Assembly (NCBI GenBank): GCA_900540595.1
Contig: UQGL01000025.1
Location: forward strand, 1-39,728
Origin: an uncultured Oscillospiraceae bacterium
GTDB taxonomy: Bacteria; Bacillota; Clostridia; Oscillospirales; Ruminococcaceae
Length of the DNA: 39,728 nt
Direction: 5' to 3'
The position numbers and the translations under genes are program-made. Under the pieces are notes generated by a model. That model ran no database searches and had not been told where the DNA came from. It worked only from the letters and a program-made list of their open reading frames with translations. Positions 33,398 to 39,728 of the stretch are shown in pieces; the stretch's first letter is position 1; every line of letters starts with the position of its first letter.

Positions 33398-34137
33398 ACG
33401 CCGTGATACCCCCTCGGTGTGACCATTTTCCCGTTCTGTGCCTTCGTGGCGGCGTTGCCGACAAAAACAGTCGTGAACATATCCACCTCTGTTTTCTCCA
33501 GCTCCGCAAGCGTCAGCAGCCGGGCAGTCTGGCCCGGGCGGCCTATATTGCGCACCGTACCGCAAACTGTATTGGGTGCTTTACCGTTGGCAAGCAAAAT
33601 CCGCACCGCCTTAGCCAGATAATCTGCGCGGCCCTTGGATGATGGATTGTAGAGAGCAAGGCAGAAATCCCCCACCGCCGCGCAGGCGAGCCGCTTTTCA
33701 ATGACTGCCCACGGCGTCAGCCGGTCAGACAGCGATACAACGCAAAAATCATGCGCCAGCGGTGCGCCCAGCACTGCGGCCCCGCTCAGTGCGGCAGTCA
33801 GGCCGGGTATGATCTCTACTTCAATCCCCGGGTAGGCGGGCGCCAGTTCCAGCAGTGGGCTGGCCATACCGTAGACCCCCGCATCGCCGGAGCAGACCAG
33901 CGCCACCGTCTTGCCGCTCTGCGCCGTTTGCAGCGCCCAGCGGCAGCGGTCGATCTCCTTCGTCATGCCCGTGGCGCAGATTTCCTTGCCGGGGTAGCGC
34001 GCACGGATCAGCTCAACATAGACCGTATATCCGCACAGGACATCCGCCGCATCCAGCGCGGCCGCCGCCTGCGCTGTCAGGAATTGGCTGTCCCCGGGGC
34101 CGAGGCCCACCACATACACCACATTACGGTTCATCAT
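33394..34137 (-). CDS. cbiH: Cobalt-precorrin-3 C17-methyltransferase
   Basis: SAM-dependent tetrapyrrole methylase, 247 aa, that methylates C-17 with ring contraction in the anaerobic route. VYVVGLGPGDSQFLTAQA is the SAM-binding opening. Later blocks include VCSGDAGVYGMASPL, IPGLTAALSGAAVLGAPL and LYNPSSKGRADYL, which are typical of CbiH/CobJ. Two adjacent ATGs (34137 and 34134) are both served by GGAG copies 8 and 5 nt away; the first is listed. The start overlaps the end of cbiG by about 14 bases. Confidence 0.95.
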   Translation of the reverse strand: MMNRNVVYVVGLGPGDSQFLTAQAAAALDAADVLCGYTVYVELIRARYPGKEICATGMTKEIDRCRWALQTAQSGKTVALVCSGDAGVYGMASPLLELAPAYPGIEVEIIPGLTAALSGAAVLGAPLAHDFCVVSLSDRLTPWAVIEKRLACAAVGDFCLALYNPSSKGRADYLAKAVRILLANGKAPNTVCGTVRNIGRPGQTARLLTLAELEKTEVDMFTTVFVGNAATKAQNGKMVTPRGYHGV

Positions 34138-35125
34138 CTCTCCATCTCCAATCCGGGGCAAAGGGGCGCAGCGCGGCGGCAAAGGTCACACCGTCCCGCG
34201 CCCATTTCGGCAGAAGCAGCGTCCCGCCTGAGGCCAGCACCGCCGCCCGTTCGCATACATTGTCAACCCCGGTCACACTTGTGACAAAGCCGGAGGCCGT
34301 AAAGCTGCCGGGTACTGCGCGCAGCTGCGCAGCGGTATAAAAATCCATGCTCCAGCCGTGATCCCGGCAAAATGCCGCAAGGCCCGTCTCGTCCCGCTTC
34401 AGGTCGATGCTTGCTGCCGCAGCCACCCCCTGCGGGGTCAGGCCGCTCTCACGGCAGAAGGCTGCAAAGGCAGCCTCCAGATGCTCCGCTGTCGTGCCGC
34501 GTCGGCAGCCGATGCCCAGCACCGCTATGCGCGGCACAATGTGCAGCGCCTGCCCGGTCGGGGTCAGCGTCAACGCAAAATCAGCGCAGCCGCCAGCTGC
34601 AGGCAGCACACCGGCGGGCAGCGTACCCTGTATGGGCCAATCGGCGGTAAAATGCACGCGCTTTCCCGCCAGCAATGCGCCGCTGACCTGCTTGATGCGC
34701 TCCGGCTCGGCCACAACGCAGCCTTGCCGTTTGGCCCACTCGTCCACCGCAAAAAGGCCGTGCAGATCGGTGGCGGTCGTGATGACCGGCTCCGCACCGC
34801 ACACCGCCGCCAGCCGCCGCGCCAATGCATTGGCCCCGCCCAGATGGCCGGACAGCAGCGGAACAGCGAACCGCCCGCACTCATCCAGCACCACCACGGC
34901 AGGGTCTGCCGCCTTGCTGCGACAGTGCGGCGCAATGGCCCGCACAGCGATCCCCACCGCGCCGATATAAATCAGCGCGTCCGATGCCGCAAACTGCGTT
35001 GCCGTCCATTCGTCCAGCCCCGGGCCGCCTGCACCGCACCGCGCCACCGGGCCGGGGCACGCCGCCGCCAGCTGCTGCGCCAGTGCCAGCCCGCGCTCCG
35101 TAAAGGCAAGATAGGCACAGCTCAT
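34124..35125 (-). CDS. cbiG: Cobalt-precorrin-5A hydrolase
   Basis: Opens the delta-lactone of cobalt-precorrin-5A and releases acetaldehyde, the step that defines the anaerobic pathway. 333 aa. Visible segments are AFTERGLALAQQL, IYIGAVGIAVRAIAP, VVLDECGRFAVPLLSGHLGG, and in the C-terminal domain VLGIGCRRGTTAEHLEAAF and SIDLKRDETGLAAFC. Four-base overlap with cbiF. Confidence 0.96.
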   Translation of the reverse strand: MSCAYLAFTERGLALAQQLAAACPGPVARCGAGGPGLDEWTATQFAASDALIYIGAVGIAVRAIAPHCRSKAADPAVVVLDECGRFAVPLLSGHLGGANALARRLAAVCGAEPVITTATDLHGLFAVDEWAKRQGCVVAEPERIKQVSGALLAGKRVHFTADWPIQGTLPAGVLPAAGGCADFALTLTPTGQALHIVPRIAVLGIGCRRGTTAEHLEAAFAAFCRESGLTPQGVAAAASIDLKRDETGLAAFCRDHGWSMDFYTAAQLRAVPGSFTASGFVTSVTGVDNVCERAAVLASGGTLLLPKWARDGVTFAAALRPFAPDWRWRDDEP

Positions 35126-35880
35126 GGCTGTGTCCCCCTGCGGTACTCGGTCGTAAACGCCGGGTCGTACAGGCAGCTGCGGTCATACCGCGCAGCGAGG
35201 AAATCCCCCACCACGATGAGCGCTGTCTTGGTAATGCCTGCCGCCTTCGTCTGCGCGGCCAGCGTGCCAACAGTACAGCGCAGAATTTTTTCCTCCGGCC
35301 AGGTAGCCTTATACACGACCGCTGCCGGGGTCGCAGCGGTGTAGGCCCCCTGCAGCAGCGCGGCCTGTACCTTGTCGATCAGCCCGATTGAGAGAAAGAT
35401 CACCATTGTAGCACCGTGGGCTGCCAGCGCAGCCAAGCGTTCTCCCTCGGGCACAGGGGTGCGGCCCTCCATCCGTGTGATGATGACGGTCTGGCTGACG
35501 CCGGGCAGCGTGTACTCGGCATTCAGCGCCGCCGCCGCACCGCAAAAGCTCGACACGCCGGGCGTATCATCGTAGGCGATGCCCCACGCATCCAGCAGAT
35601 CCATCTGCTCGCGTATCGCGCCGTACAGGCAGGGGTCCCCTGTGTGGAGGCGAACGGTATCCTTGTGCGCCGCCTCGTTCTCCTTCATCACAGCTGCGAC
35701 CTGCTCCAGCGTCATTTCCGCGCTGTTGTAGATGGCGCAGTCCGCCCTTGCCAGCCCCAGCAGCGCCGGGTTTACAAGACTGCCCGCATAGATGATGCAG
35801 TCCGCAGCCTGCAGCAGCGCCGCACCGCGCTGTGTGATAAGATCCGGTGCCCCCGGCCCGGCCCCCACAAAATGTACCAT
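35122..35880 (-). CDS. cbiF: Cobalt-precorrin-4 C11-methyltransferase
   Basis: SAM-dependent methylase of C-11, 252 aa. The opening VHFVGAGPGAPDLITQRGA binds SAM. IIYAGSLVNPALL, RLHTGDPCLYGAIREQMD and TPGVSSFCGAAAALNAEYT are signature CbiF/CobM blocks. The gene begins 1 bp after the stop of the ATPase-CbiD fusion gene and overlaps cbiG by four bases. Confidence 0.96.
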   Translation of the reverse strand: MVHFVGAGPGAPDLITQRGAALLQAADCIIYAGSLVNPALLGLARADCAIYNSAEMTLEQVAAVMKENEAAHKDTVRLHTGDPCLYGAIREQMDLLDAWGIAYDDTPGVSSFCGAAAALNAEYTLPGVSQTVIITRMEGRTPVPEGERLAALAAHGATMVIFLSIGLIDKVQAALLQGAYTAATPAAVVYKATWPEEKILRCTVGTLAAQTKAAGITKTALIVVGDFLAARYDRSCLYDPAFTTEYRRGTQP

Positions 35881-35881
35881 C

Positions 35882-37783
35882 TCAATTCCCTTTCCACTTT
35901 TTCAGCAATGCATCGGCGGTTTTTGTCTGGCCGAGCGGGCCGCTTTGGTTGGAGAACAGTACCGCCCCCACCGCAAAGGCCCCCGCCGCCCGGCGGTCCA
36001 GATGCAGCTGCACAGCCTCAAGCAGGCTTTCCAAAACGGCAGCGCGCAGACCGGCCTCGTCCAGAACAGCAAGGCAGGCATCGGTCGTGGCGGCATCCAT
36101 CAGCGCCCGGCAGACCGGCTGCGGCGCACCGCAGAGTGCTGCATGGGTGCAGAACAGCTCGGTCCGGCAGTCAGCCTGACGGGAGTGGGTGTTCATAATA
36201 CCGCCTGCCAGCTTGACCAGCTTGCCCACATGCCCGACCAGAAGCACCTCCTCAAAATGCTCGGCCGCCGCCATATCCAGCGCTTCACCGACAAAATTGG
36301 AGACCTTCACAATAGGAATGTCCGCCAGCTCCGGCATATTTTGGGCAAGATAGTCCAGCCCGTAGTTGCCGGGTGCCAAAATCAGGCGGCGGCTCCGCAG
36401 CGCGGCCTGATGGATCTCCAGCTGCAGCGTGTCGAGGATAGCCTGCTGGCTCATCGGCTCCACTATGCCGCTGGTGCCCAGCACCGACAGCCCGCCCTCG
36501 ACCCCGATGTGGGGGTTGAAAGTGCGCCGCGCGGCTTCCTCGCCGCCGTCAATGCAGATGACGACCGCAAAGCCGCCGGTATACCCGGCCGCCTCCGCCT
36601 CTTTTGTCAGCGCCTCGGTGATCATACGGCGCGGCACATGGTTGATGGCCGCCGCGCCCAACGGCTGGTCCAGCCCCGGCTTTGTCACGCGGCCTACACC
36701 GTGCCCGCCGTCAATCGTAACGATGCCGGGGGCATCCGGCAGCAGCGAGACCTCCGCCACCACCGGCAGACCGGTCGTGGCATCTATGTCATCGCCGCCG
36801 TCCTTGACGATGGCACATTCAGCACCCTGCGCTGTCAGGCGGCAGCGCTGCGGGGCAACCTCCACAACAAGACCTTTGGGTGTACGCAGCCCGACTGTCT
36901 CGGGCGCACGGCCGGTCAGCAGCAGCCTTGCCGCCCCCGCCGCACCCAGCGCCGCACAGGTGCCGGTGGTGTAGCCGCACCGCAGCAGCTTTTGCCCGCT
37001 GCGGATGTAATGTTCAAATTTTGGCTTGGCATCGTCTTTTCCGTACAGGGCCGCATATTGCTCCGCTGTAAGGTCAAACAGGGTGCGGATGTTATCCTCG
37101 GCAAAGGCAGCCTCGGGTGAAAGCACTTGTGACACTCCTTTGGGGGATACACAGACCACCGCGTCCGCCAGCTTGCGCGCAAGGGCAAGCTCATGCAGCG
37201 TCACGATCACGGCAACCTGCTTTTCCCGCGCCAGCGTCCGCAGTATCGTCAGCAGCTCTGCTTTACCCTTGACATCCAGAAAGGAGGTCGGCTCGTCCAG
37301 CAGCAAAATTTCCGGCTGCTGGCAGACAGCGCGGGCAAGCAGCACGCGCTGGCGCTGCCCATCACTGATGCAGGAAAAATCCCGGTCGGCCAGCGTATCC
37401 GCCTGCACAAGGCGCAGCGCCTGCCATACCTGCTCCCGGTCCGCAGCAGACAGCACGCCCAGCCGCCCGGTGTAGGGGTAGCGCCCCGCTGCAGCGACCT
37501 CAAAGCAGGTGGTCAGCTCGGTGCGGGCCGTGTGGGGCAGCATCAGCGCCAGCTTGCGGGCGCGTGCGCCCGGTGTATAGGCGCTCAGATCCTGCCCATC
37601 CAGAAGCACCGCACCGCCCTGCGGCTTCAGCTGCGCCGAGAGTGTTTTCAGCAGGGTCGACTTTCCCGCGCCGTTCGGCCCGATAAGCGCAAGGATGCTG
37701 CCGCGCTCTGCCTGCAGAGCAATATCCCGCAGCAGCGGTGCGCTGTAGCCGACCGCAAGCGCGTGTGTCTCACAATAACTCAT
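35882..37783 (-). CDS. ABC transporter ATPase fused to CbiD (cobalt-precorrin-5B C1-methyltransferase)
   Basis: A single uninterrupted 633-aa frame. Residues 1-250 are a FecE/BtuD-type ATPase: Walker A GPNGAGKST (35-43), signature ISDGQRQRV (139-147), Walker B ILLLDEPTSFLD (159-170), H-loop His197. The Q-loop position reads LPHTAR, with His84 where Gln is usual. Residues about 257-633 are CbiD, starting FEHYIRSGQKLLRCGYTTGTCA, where a stand-alone CbiD would have Met before the Glu; later come IDGGHGVGRVTKPG and NPHIGVEGGLSVLGTSG. The start at 37783 has GGAGG upstream and overlaps the permease stop; the longer reading to 38221 is permease shadow. The fusion would tie corrin C-1 methylation to a transporter subunit. 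Confidence 0.93.
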   Translation of the reverse strand: MSYCETHALAVGYSAPLLRDIALQAERGSILALIGPNGAGKSTLLKTLSAQLKPQGGAVLLDGQDLSAYTPGARARKLALMLPHTARTELTTCFEVAAAGRYPYTGRLGVLSAADREQVWQALRLVQADTLADRDFSCISDGQRQRVLLARAVCQQPEILLLDEPTSFLDVKGKAELLTILRTLAREKQVAVIVTLHELALARKLADAVVCVSPKGVSQVLSPEAAFAEDNIRTLFDLTAEQYAALYGKDDAKPKFEHYIRSGQKLLRCGYTTGTCAALGAAGAARLLLTGRAPETVGLRTPKGLVVEVAPQRCRLTAQGAECAIVKDGGDDIDATTGLPVVAEVSLLPDAPGIVTIDGGHGVGRVTKPGLDQPLGAAAINHVPRRMITEALTKEAEAAGYTGGFAVVICIDGGEEAARRTFNPHIGVEGGLSVLGTSGIVEPMSQQAILDTLQLEIHQAALRSRRLILAPGNYGLDYLAQNMPELADIPIVKVSNFVGEALDMAAAEHFEEVLLVGHVGKLVKLAGGIMNTHSRQADCRTELFCTHAALCGAPQPVCRALMDAATTDACLAVLDEAGLRAAVLESLLEAVQLHLDRRAAGAFAVGAVLFSNQSGPLGQTKTADALLKKWKGN

Positions 37784-38799
37784 ACAGCCCCCTCCCTGCT
37801 GTGGCGGCGGACGAGCAGCCAGATGACGATCGGCGCGCCGAACACCGCTGTGACCGAGCTGATGGACAGCTCGGTCGGTGCAAACAGGCTGCGGGCGATC
37901 AGATCGCACAGCAAACAGAAGGCGGCTCCGCCGAGCGCACAGCCCGGCAGCACATACAGCGGCCTCGCGCTGCCCAGCGCCTGCCGAACCAAATGCGGCA
38001 CCGCAATCCCCACAAAGGAAATCGGCCCCGCAAACGCCGTAACGCAGGCCGCCAGCAGACTGGACAGCAGCACCAGCGCTGCCGAGAACGCCCGGACCGG
38101 CACACCCACGCTGCGGGCGTAGGCCTCGCCCATCTGGTAGGCGGCCATCGGCTTGGAGAGCAGAAACGCGGCCCCCAGACAGGGCAGTACAATAGCGGCC
38201 GCTGCCTCCACATTGCCCCATGTCACACCGGAAAAGCTGCCCATTGACCAGTTATGCAGGTTGACGATGTTGGAATCCTGCGCAAAGGCCACCACAATAT
38301 CGGTCACAGCCGAGCAGATGTACCCGATCATGACACCGCAGATGACAAGGATGCTCATGCGCTGTACGCGGCGGGCTACCGCCAGCACAAACGCCATCGC
38401 CGCAAGCGCCCCGGCAAAGGCAGCAAGGATCAGGGTCAGTGAGCTTGTCAAAAGCCCCCTGTTTAAAAACATCACCATCGTCAGCGCAACCGCCAGCTTG
38501 GCACCGCTTGAGATGCCCATAACGAACGGCCCGGCGATGGGATTTGCAAAAAATGTCTGCAGCAGATACCCTGCAGCCGACAGGGCCGCTCCGAGCAGTG
38601 CGGCCATTACAGCGCGGGGCAGCCGCAGCTGCCAGACAATGCTGCCCGCCAGCGCATCCTGCCCGCGGCCCAGCAGCGCGGCTGCTACGGCCCGGGGCGT
38701 CAGCGCCACGCTGCCCCAGAACAGGTTGAGCGCAAACAGCGCCAGCAGTGCGCCCGCCATGGAAAGATATGCGATTGTCAGGCGTTTGGCGGTGTGCAT
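37780..38799 (-). CDS. FecCD/BtuC-family ABC permease
   Basis: Membrane subunit of an importer for cobalamin, corrinoids, haem or siderophore-type metal complexes; 339 aa, about nine to ten hydrophobic helices. WQLRLPRAVMAALLGAALSAAG and NPIAGPFVMGISSGA near the N-terminus and FVGIAVPHLVR (about 265) are typical of BtuC/FecD. AAGGAAGG lies before the ATG at 38799. It overlaps the ATPase-CbiD gene by four bases, and the binding-protein gene ends 24 bp upstream. Cobalt-corrinoid uptake is the likely role given the operon, but iron chelates cannot be excluded. Confidence 0.93.
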   Translation of the reverse strand: MHTAKRLTIAYLSMAGALLALFALNLFWGSVALTPRAVAAALLGRGQDALAGSIVWQLRLPRAVMAALLGAALSAAGYLLQTFFANPIAGPFVMGISSGAKLAVALTMVMFLNRGLLTSSLTLILAAFAGALAAMAFVLAVARRVQRMSILVICGVMIGYICSAVTDIVVAFAQDSNIVNLHNWSMGSFSGVTWGNVEAAAAIVLPCLGAAFLLSKPMAAYQMGEAYARSVGVPVRAFSAALVLLSSLLAACVTAFAGPISFVGIAVPHLVRQALGSARPLYVLPGCALGGAAFCLLCDLIARSLFAPTELSISSVTAVFGAPIVIWLLVRRHSREGAV

Positions 38800-38823
38800 A
38801 ATGCCTTCCTTTATATTGCTTGT

Positions 38824-39728
38824 TTATTCTATCTTCGTCAAAAACTTCAGTTCGCTTTCCGGCGGATTTTCTTGGGTAAACACCCGGTTCATATCCAGAA
38901 TCAGATCCGGCAGCTCCATGCTCTGCTGAAAAAGGCTCTGCGCCGTACACCAGACATTGCCCTGCTGCACAGCCTTGCAGTCCGCCAACAGGGGGCATTT
39001 TTCCAGCAGCGCCGCAAGCGAATCGACCTCGCCCTCAATGGTGCTGTTGTAGATCAGCACATCGGCATCCTTCGCCCCTGCGTAAAAATTTTCCAGTGAA
39101 AGGTTCACGGTAGCCAGATTGTTGCCGTTGTCAGTCAGATCAGCAAACGCATAGTCCCCGCCCGCCATCTCGATCATTCTGGCAACATAATCATTGCCCT
39201 TGCGCACGGTGGCAAGCCCGTTCGATGTAATGGAGAAAAACGCCACCGTTTTGCCGGTGGACGGCTGCTCTGCCAGTGGGGCTATGCGCTGCTCTGCCTC
39301 CGCAAACTGCTGCTCGGCCTGCTCTTTTTTGCCGAGCAGCAAACCGTAAAGCTTGACCCATTCCATCCGCGCCAGCGGATCCTCCTCATAGCTGGAGCGC
39401 TCGACCAGCACCGGGATGCCGAACCGCTCAAGCTGCTCCTTGACCTCCGGCGTGTGGTAGATCATCGTATTTTCGATGGCAAGGCCGCAGTCGGCGGTCA
39501 GGATCATCTCATAATCCGGGGTGCTGTATCGCCCTGCATAGGCGATCTCTCCGTTTTCCATCGCCTCGCGCGCTTGCTTGAGATACCACCCGTCAGCCTG
39601 TGTGCCGGACAGTGCTATGCTATCCAGCGCCCCGATGCTGATGATCGGATCCATCACAGAGGTCGAAACCAGATAGATGTTTTCAATCGGCTGCTGCAAA
39701 ATCGTCAGATCCGGCTCCAGCCCGGTCG
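38824..39728 (-). CDS. BtuF/FepB-like ABC substrate-binding protein (5'-truncated by window edge)
   Basis: C-terminal part (about 300 aa) of a metal-complex binding protein that feeds the permease next to it. The frame is open to the window edge (TGLEPDLTILQQPIENIYLVS), so the start and any signal peptide lie outside. The TTG at 39699 is internal. The cluster type shows in IYHTPEVKEQLERFGIPVLV and in RMEWVKLYGLLLGKKEQAEQ, features of class III (FepB/BtuF) binding proteins. Ligand cannot be named; corrinoid is inferred from the cobalamin operon. The gap to the permease gene is only 24 bp and has room for no riboswitch. Confidence 0.9.
   Translation of the reverse strand, partial: TGLEPDLTILQQPIENIYLVSTSVMDPIISIGALDSIALSGTQADGWYLKQAREAMENGEIAYAGRYSTPDYEMILTADCGLAIENTMIYHTPEVKEQLERFGIPVLVERSSYEEDPLARMEWVKLYGLLLGKKEQAEQQFAEAEQRIAPLAEQPSTGKTVAFFSITSNGLATVRKGNDYVARMIEMAGGDYAFADLTDNGNNLATVNLSLENFYAGAKDADVLIYNSTIEGEVDSLAALLEKCPLLADCKAVQQGNVWCTAQSLFQQSMELPDLILDMNRVFTQENPPESELKFLTKIE

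Noticed and set aside
35792..37120. 442-codon plus-strand frame opposite CbiD
   Set aside because: Antisense shadow of a protein with clear ATPase and CbiD motifs.
37784..38221. Upstream extension of the ATPase-CbiD frame by 146 codons
   Set aside because: It is the permease gene read out of frame; the ATG at 37783 has a GGAGG and the family N-terminus.
38800..38823. Cobalamin riboswitch within the operon
   Set aside because: The largest gap in the cobalamin run is 24 bp, far too short; a riboswitch, if any, would be beyond the right edge.

Overview
The window comes from a high-GC (roughly 60%) bacterium with strong AAAGGAGG-type ribosome binding sites, tightly overlapping genes and a Gram-positive-style lipoprotein ABC importer. 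The gene content (carboxynorspermidine route, anaerobic cobalamin pathway, AraC-controlled glycan loci) and the scattered TGTAGGGG/CCCCTACA palindromes suggest a gut Clostridia member of the Oscillospiraceae/Ruminococcaceae (Faecalibacterium, Gemmiger or Subdoligranulum type). That placement is inference; no rRNA or other marker gene is present. I saw no tRNA, rRNA, CRISPR, phage or transposase gene.

Region 1 (1-4342, + strand) is a polyamine block: the 3' part of spermidine synthase (speE), an agmatinase-family enzyme (speB), a stretch of palindromic repeats, then carboxynorspermidine synthase and carboxynorspermidine decarboxylase (nspC). Both bacterial routes to spermidine-type triamines are thus side by side.

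Region 2 (about 4400-22600) is a glycan-uptake and degradation island. It holds a GPH-type sugar symporter with its own promoter; a minus-strand operon of GH105, MFS transporter, ROK kinase and an uncharacterised 559-aa protein; a divergent AraC-family regulator; an uncharacterised 838-aa enzyme-like protein; a sugar-binding lipoprotein; a GH38 alpha-mannosidase; two ABC sugar permeases (the first carries a frameshift); and a xylose-isomerase-like TIM-barrel protein. Only the binding protein has a secretion signal, so oligosaccharides are probably imported and broken down in the cytoplasm. Four promoters (GH105, binding protein, GH38, permeases) each carry a pair of similar boxes (best form CGCAAAAAnTGCAAT). 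The box starts lie 31-32 bp apart, 68-69 and 36-37 bp from an extended -10. One box also covers the -35 of the AraC gene. I infer that this is the operator of the AraC protein and that the genes form one regulon with autoregulation.

Region 3 (22707-39728, - strand) is a run of 17 co-directional, mostly overlapping genes for anaerobic cobalamin synthesis. In transcription order: an ABC binding protein (cut by the window edge), a FecCD/BtuC permease, an ABC ATPase fused in one frame to CbiD, then cbiF, cbiG, cbiH, cbiJ, cbiET, cbiA, cobT, cobU, cobS, a 105-aa CobU-like protein, cobC, cbiB, cobD, cbiP and cbiC, ended by a strong terminator. cbiL, a cobalt chelatase and the adenosyltransferase are not in the window and may lie upstream beyond the right edge.

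The observations most worth following are the ATPase-CbiD fusion, the four-promoter tandem-box regulon, the two unassigned enzyme-like proteins beside GH105/GH38, and the permease frameshift.
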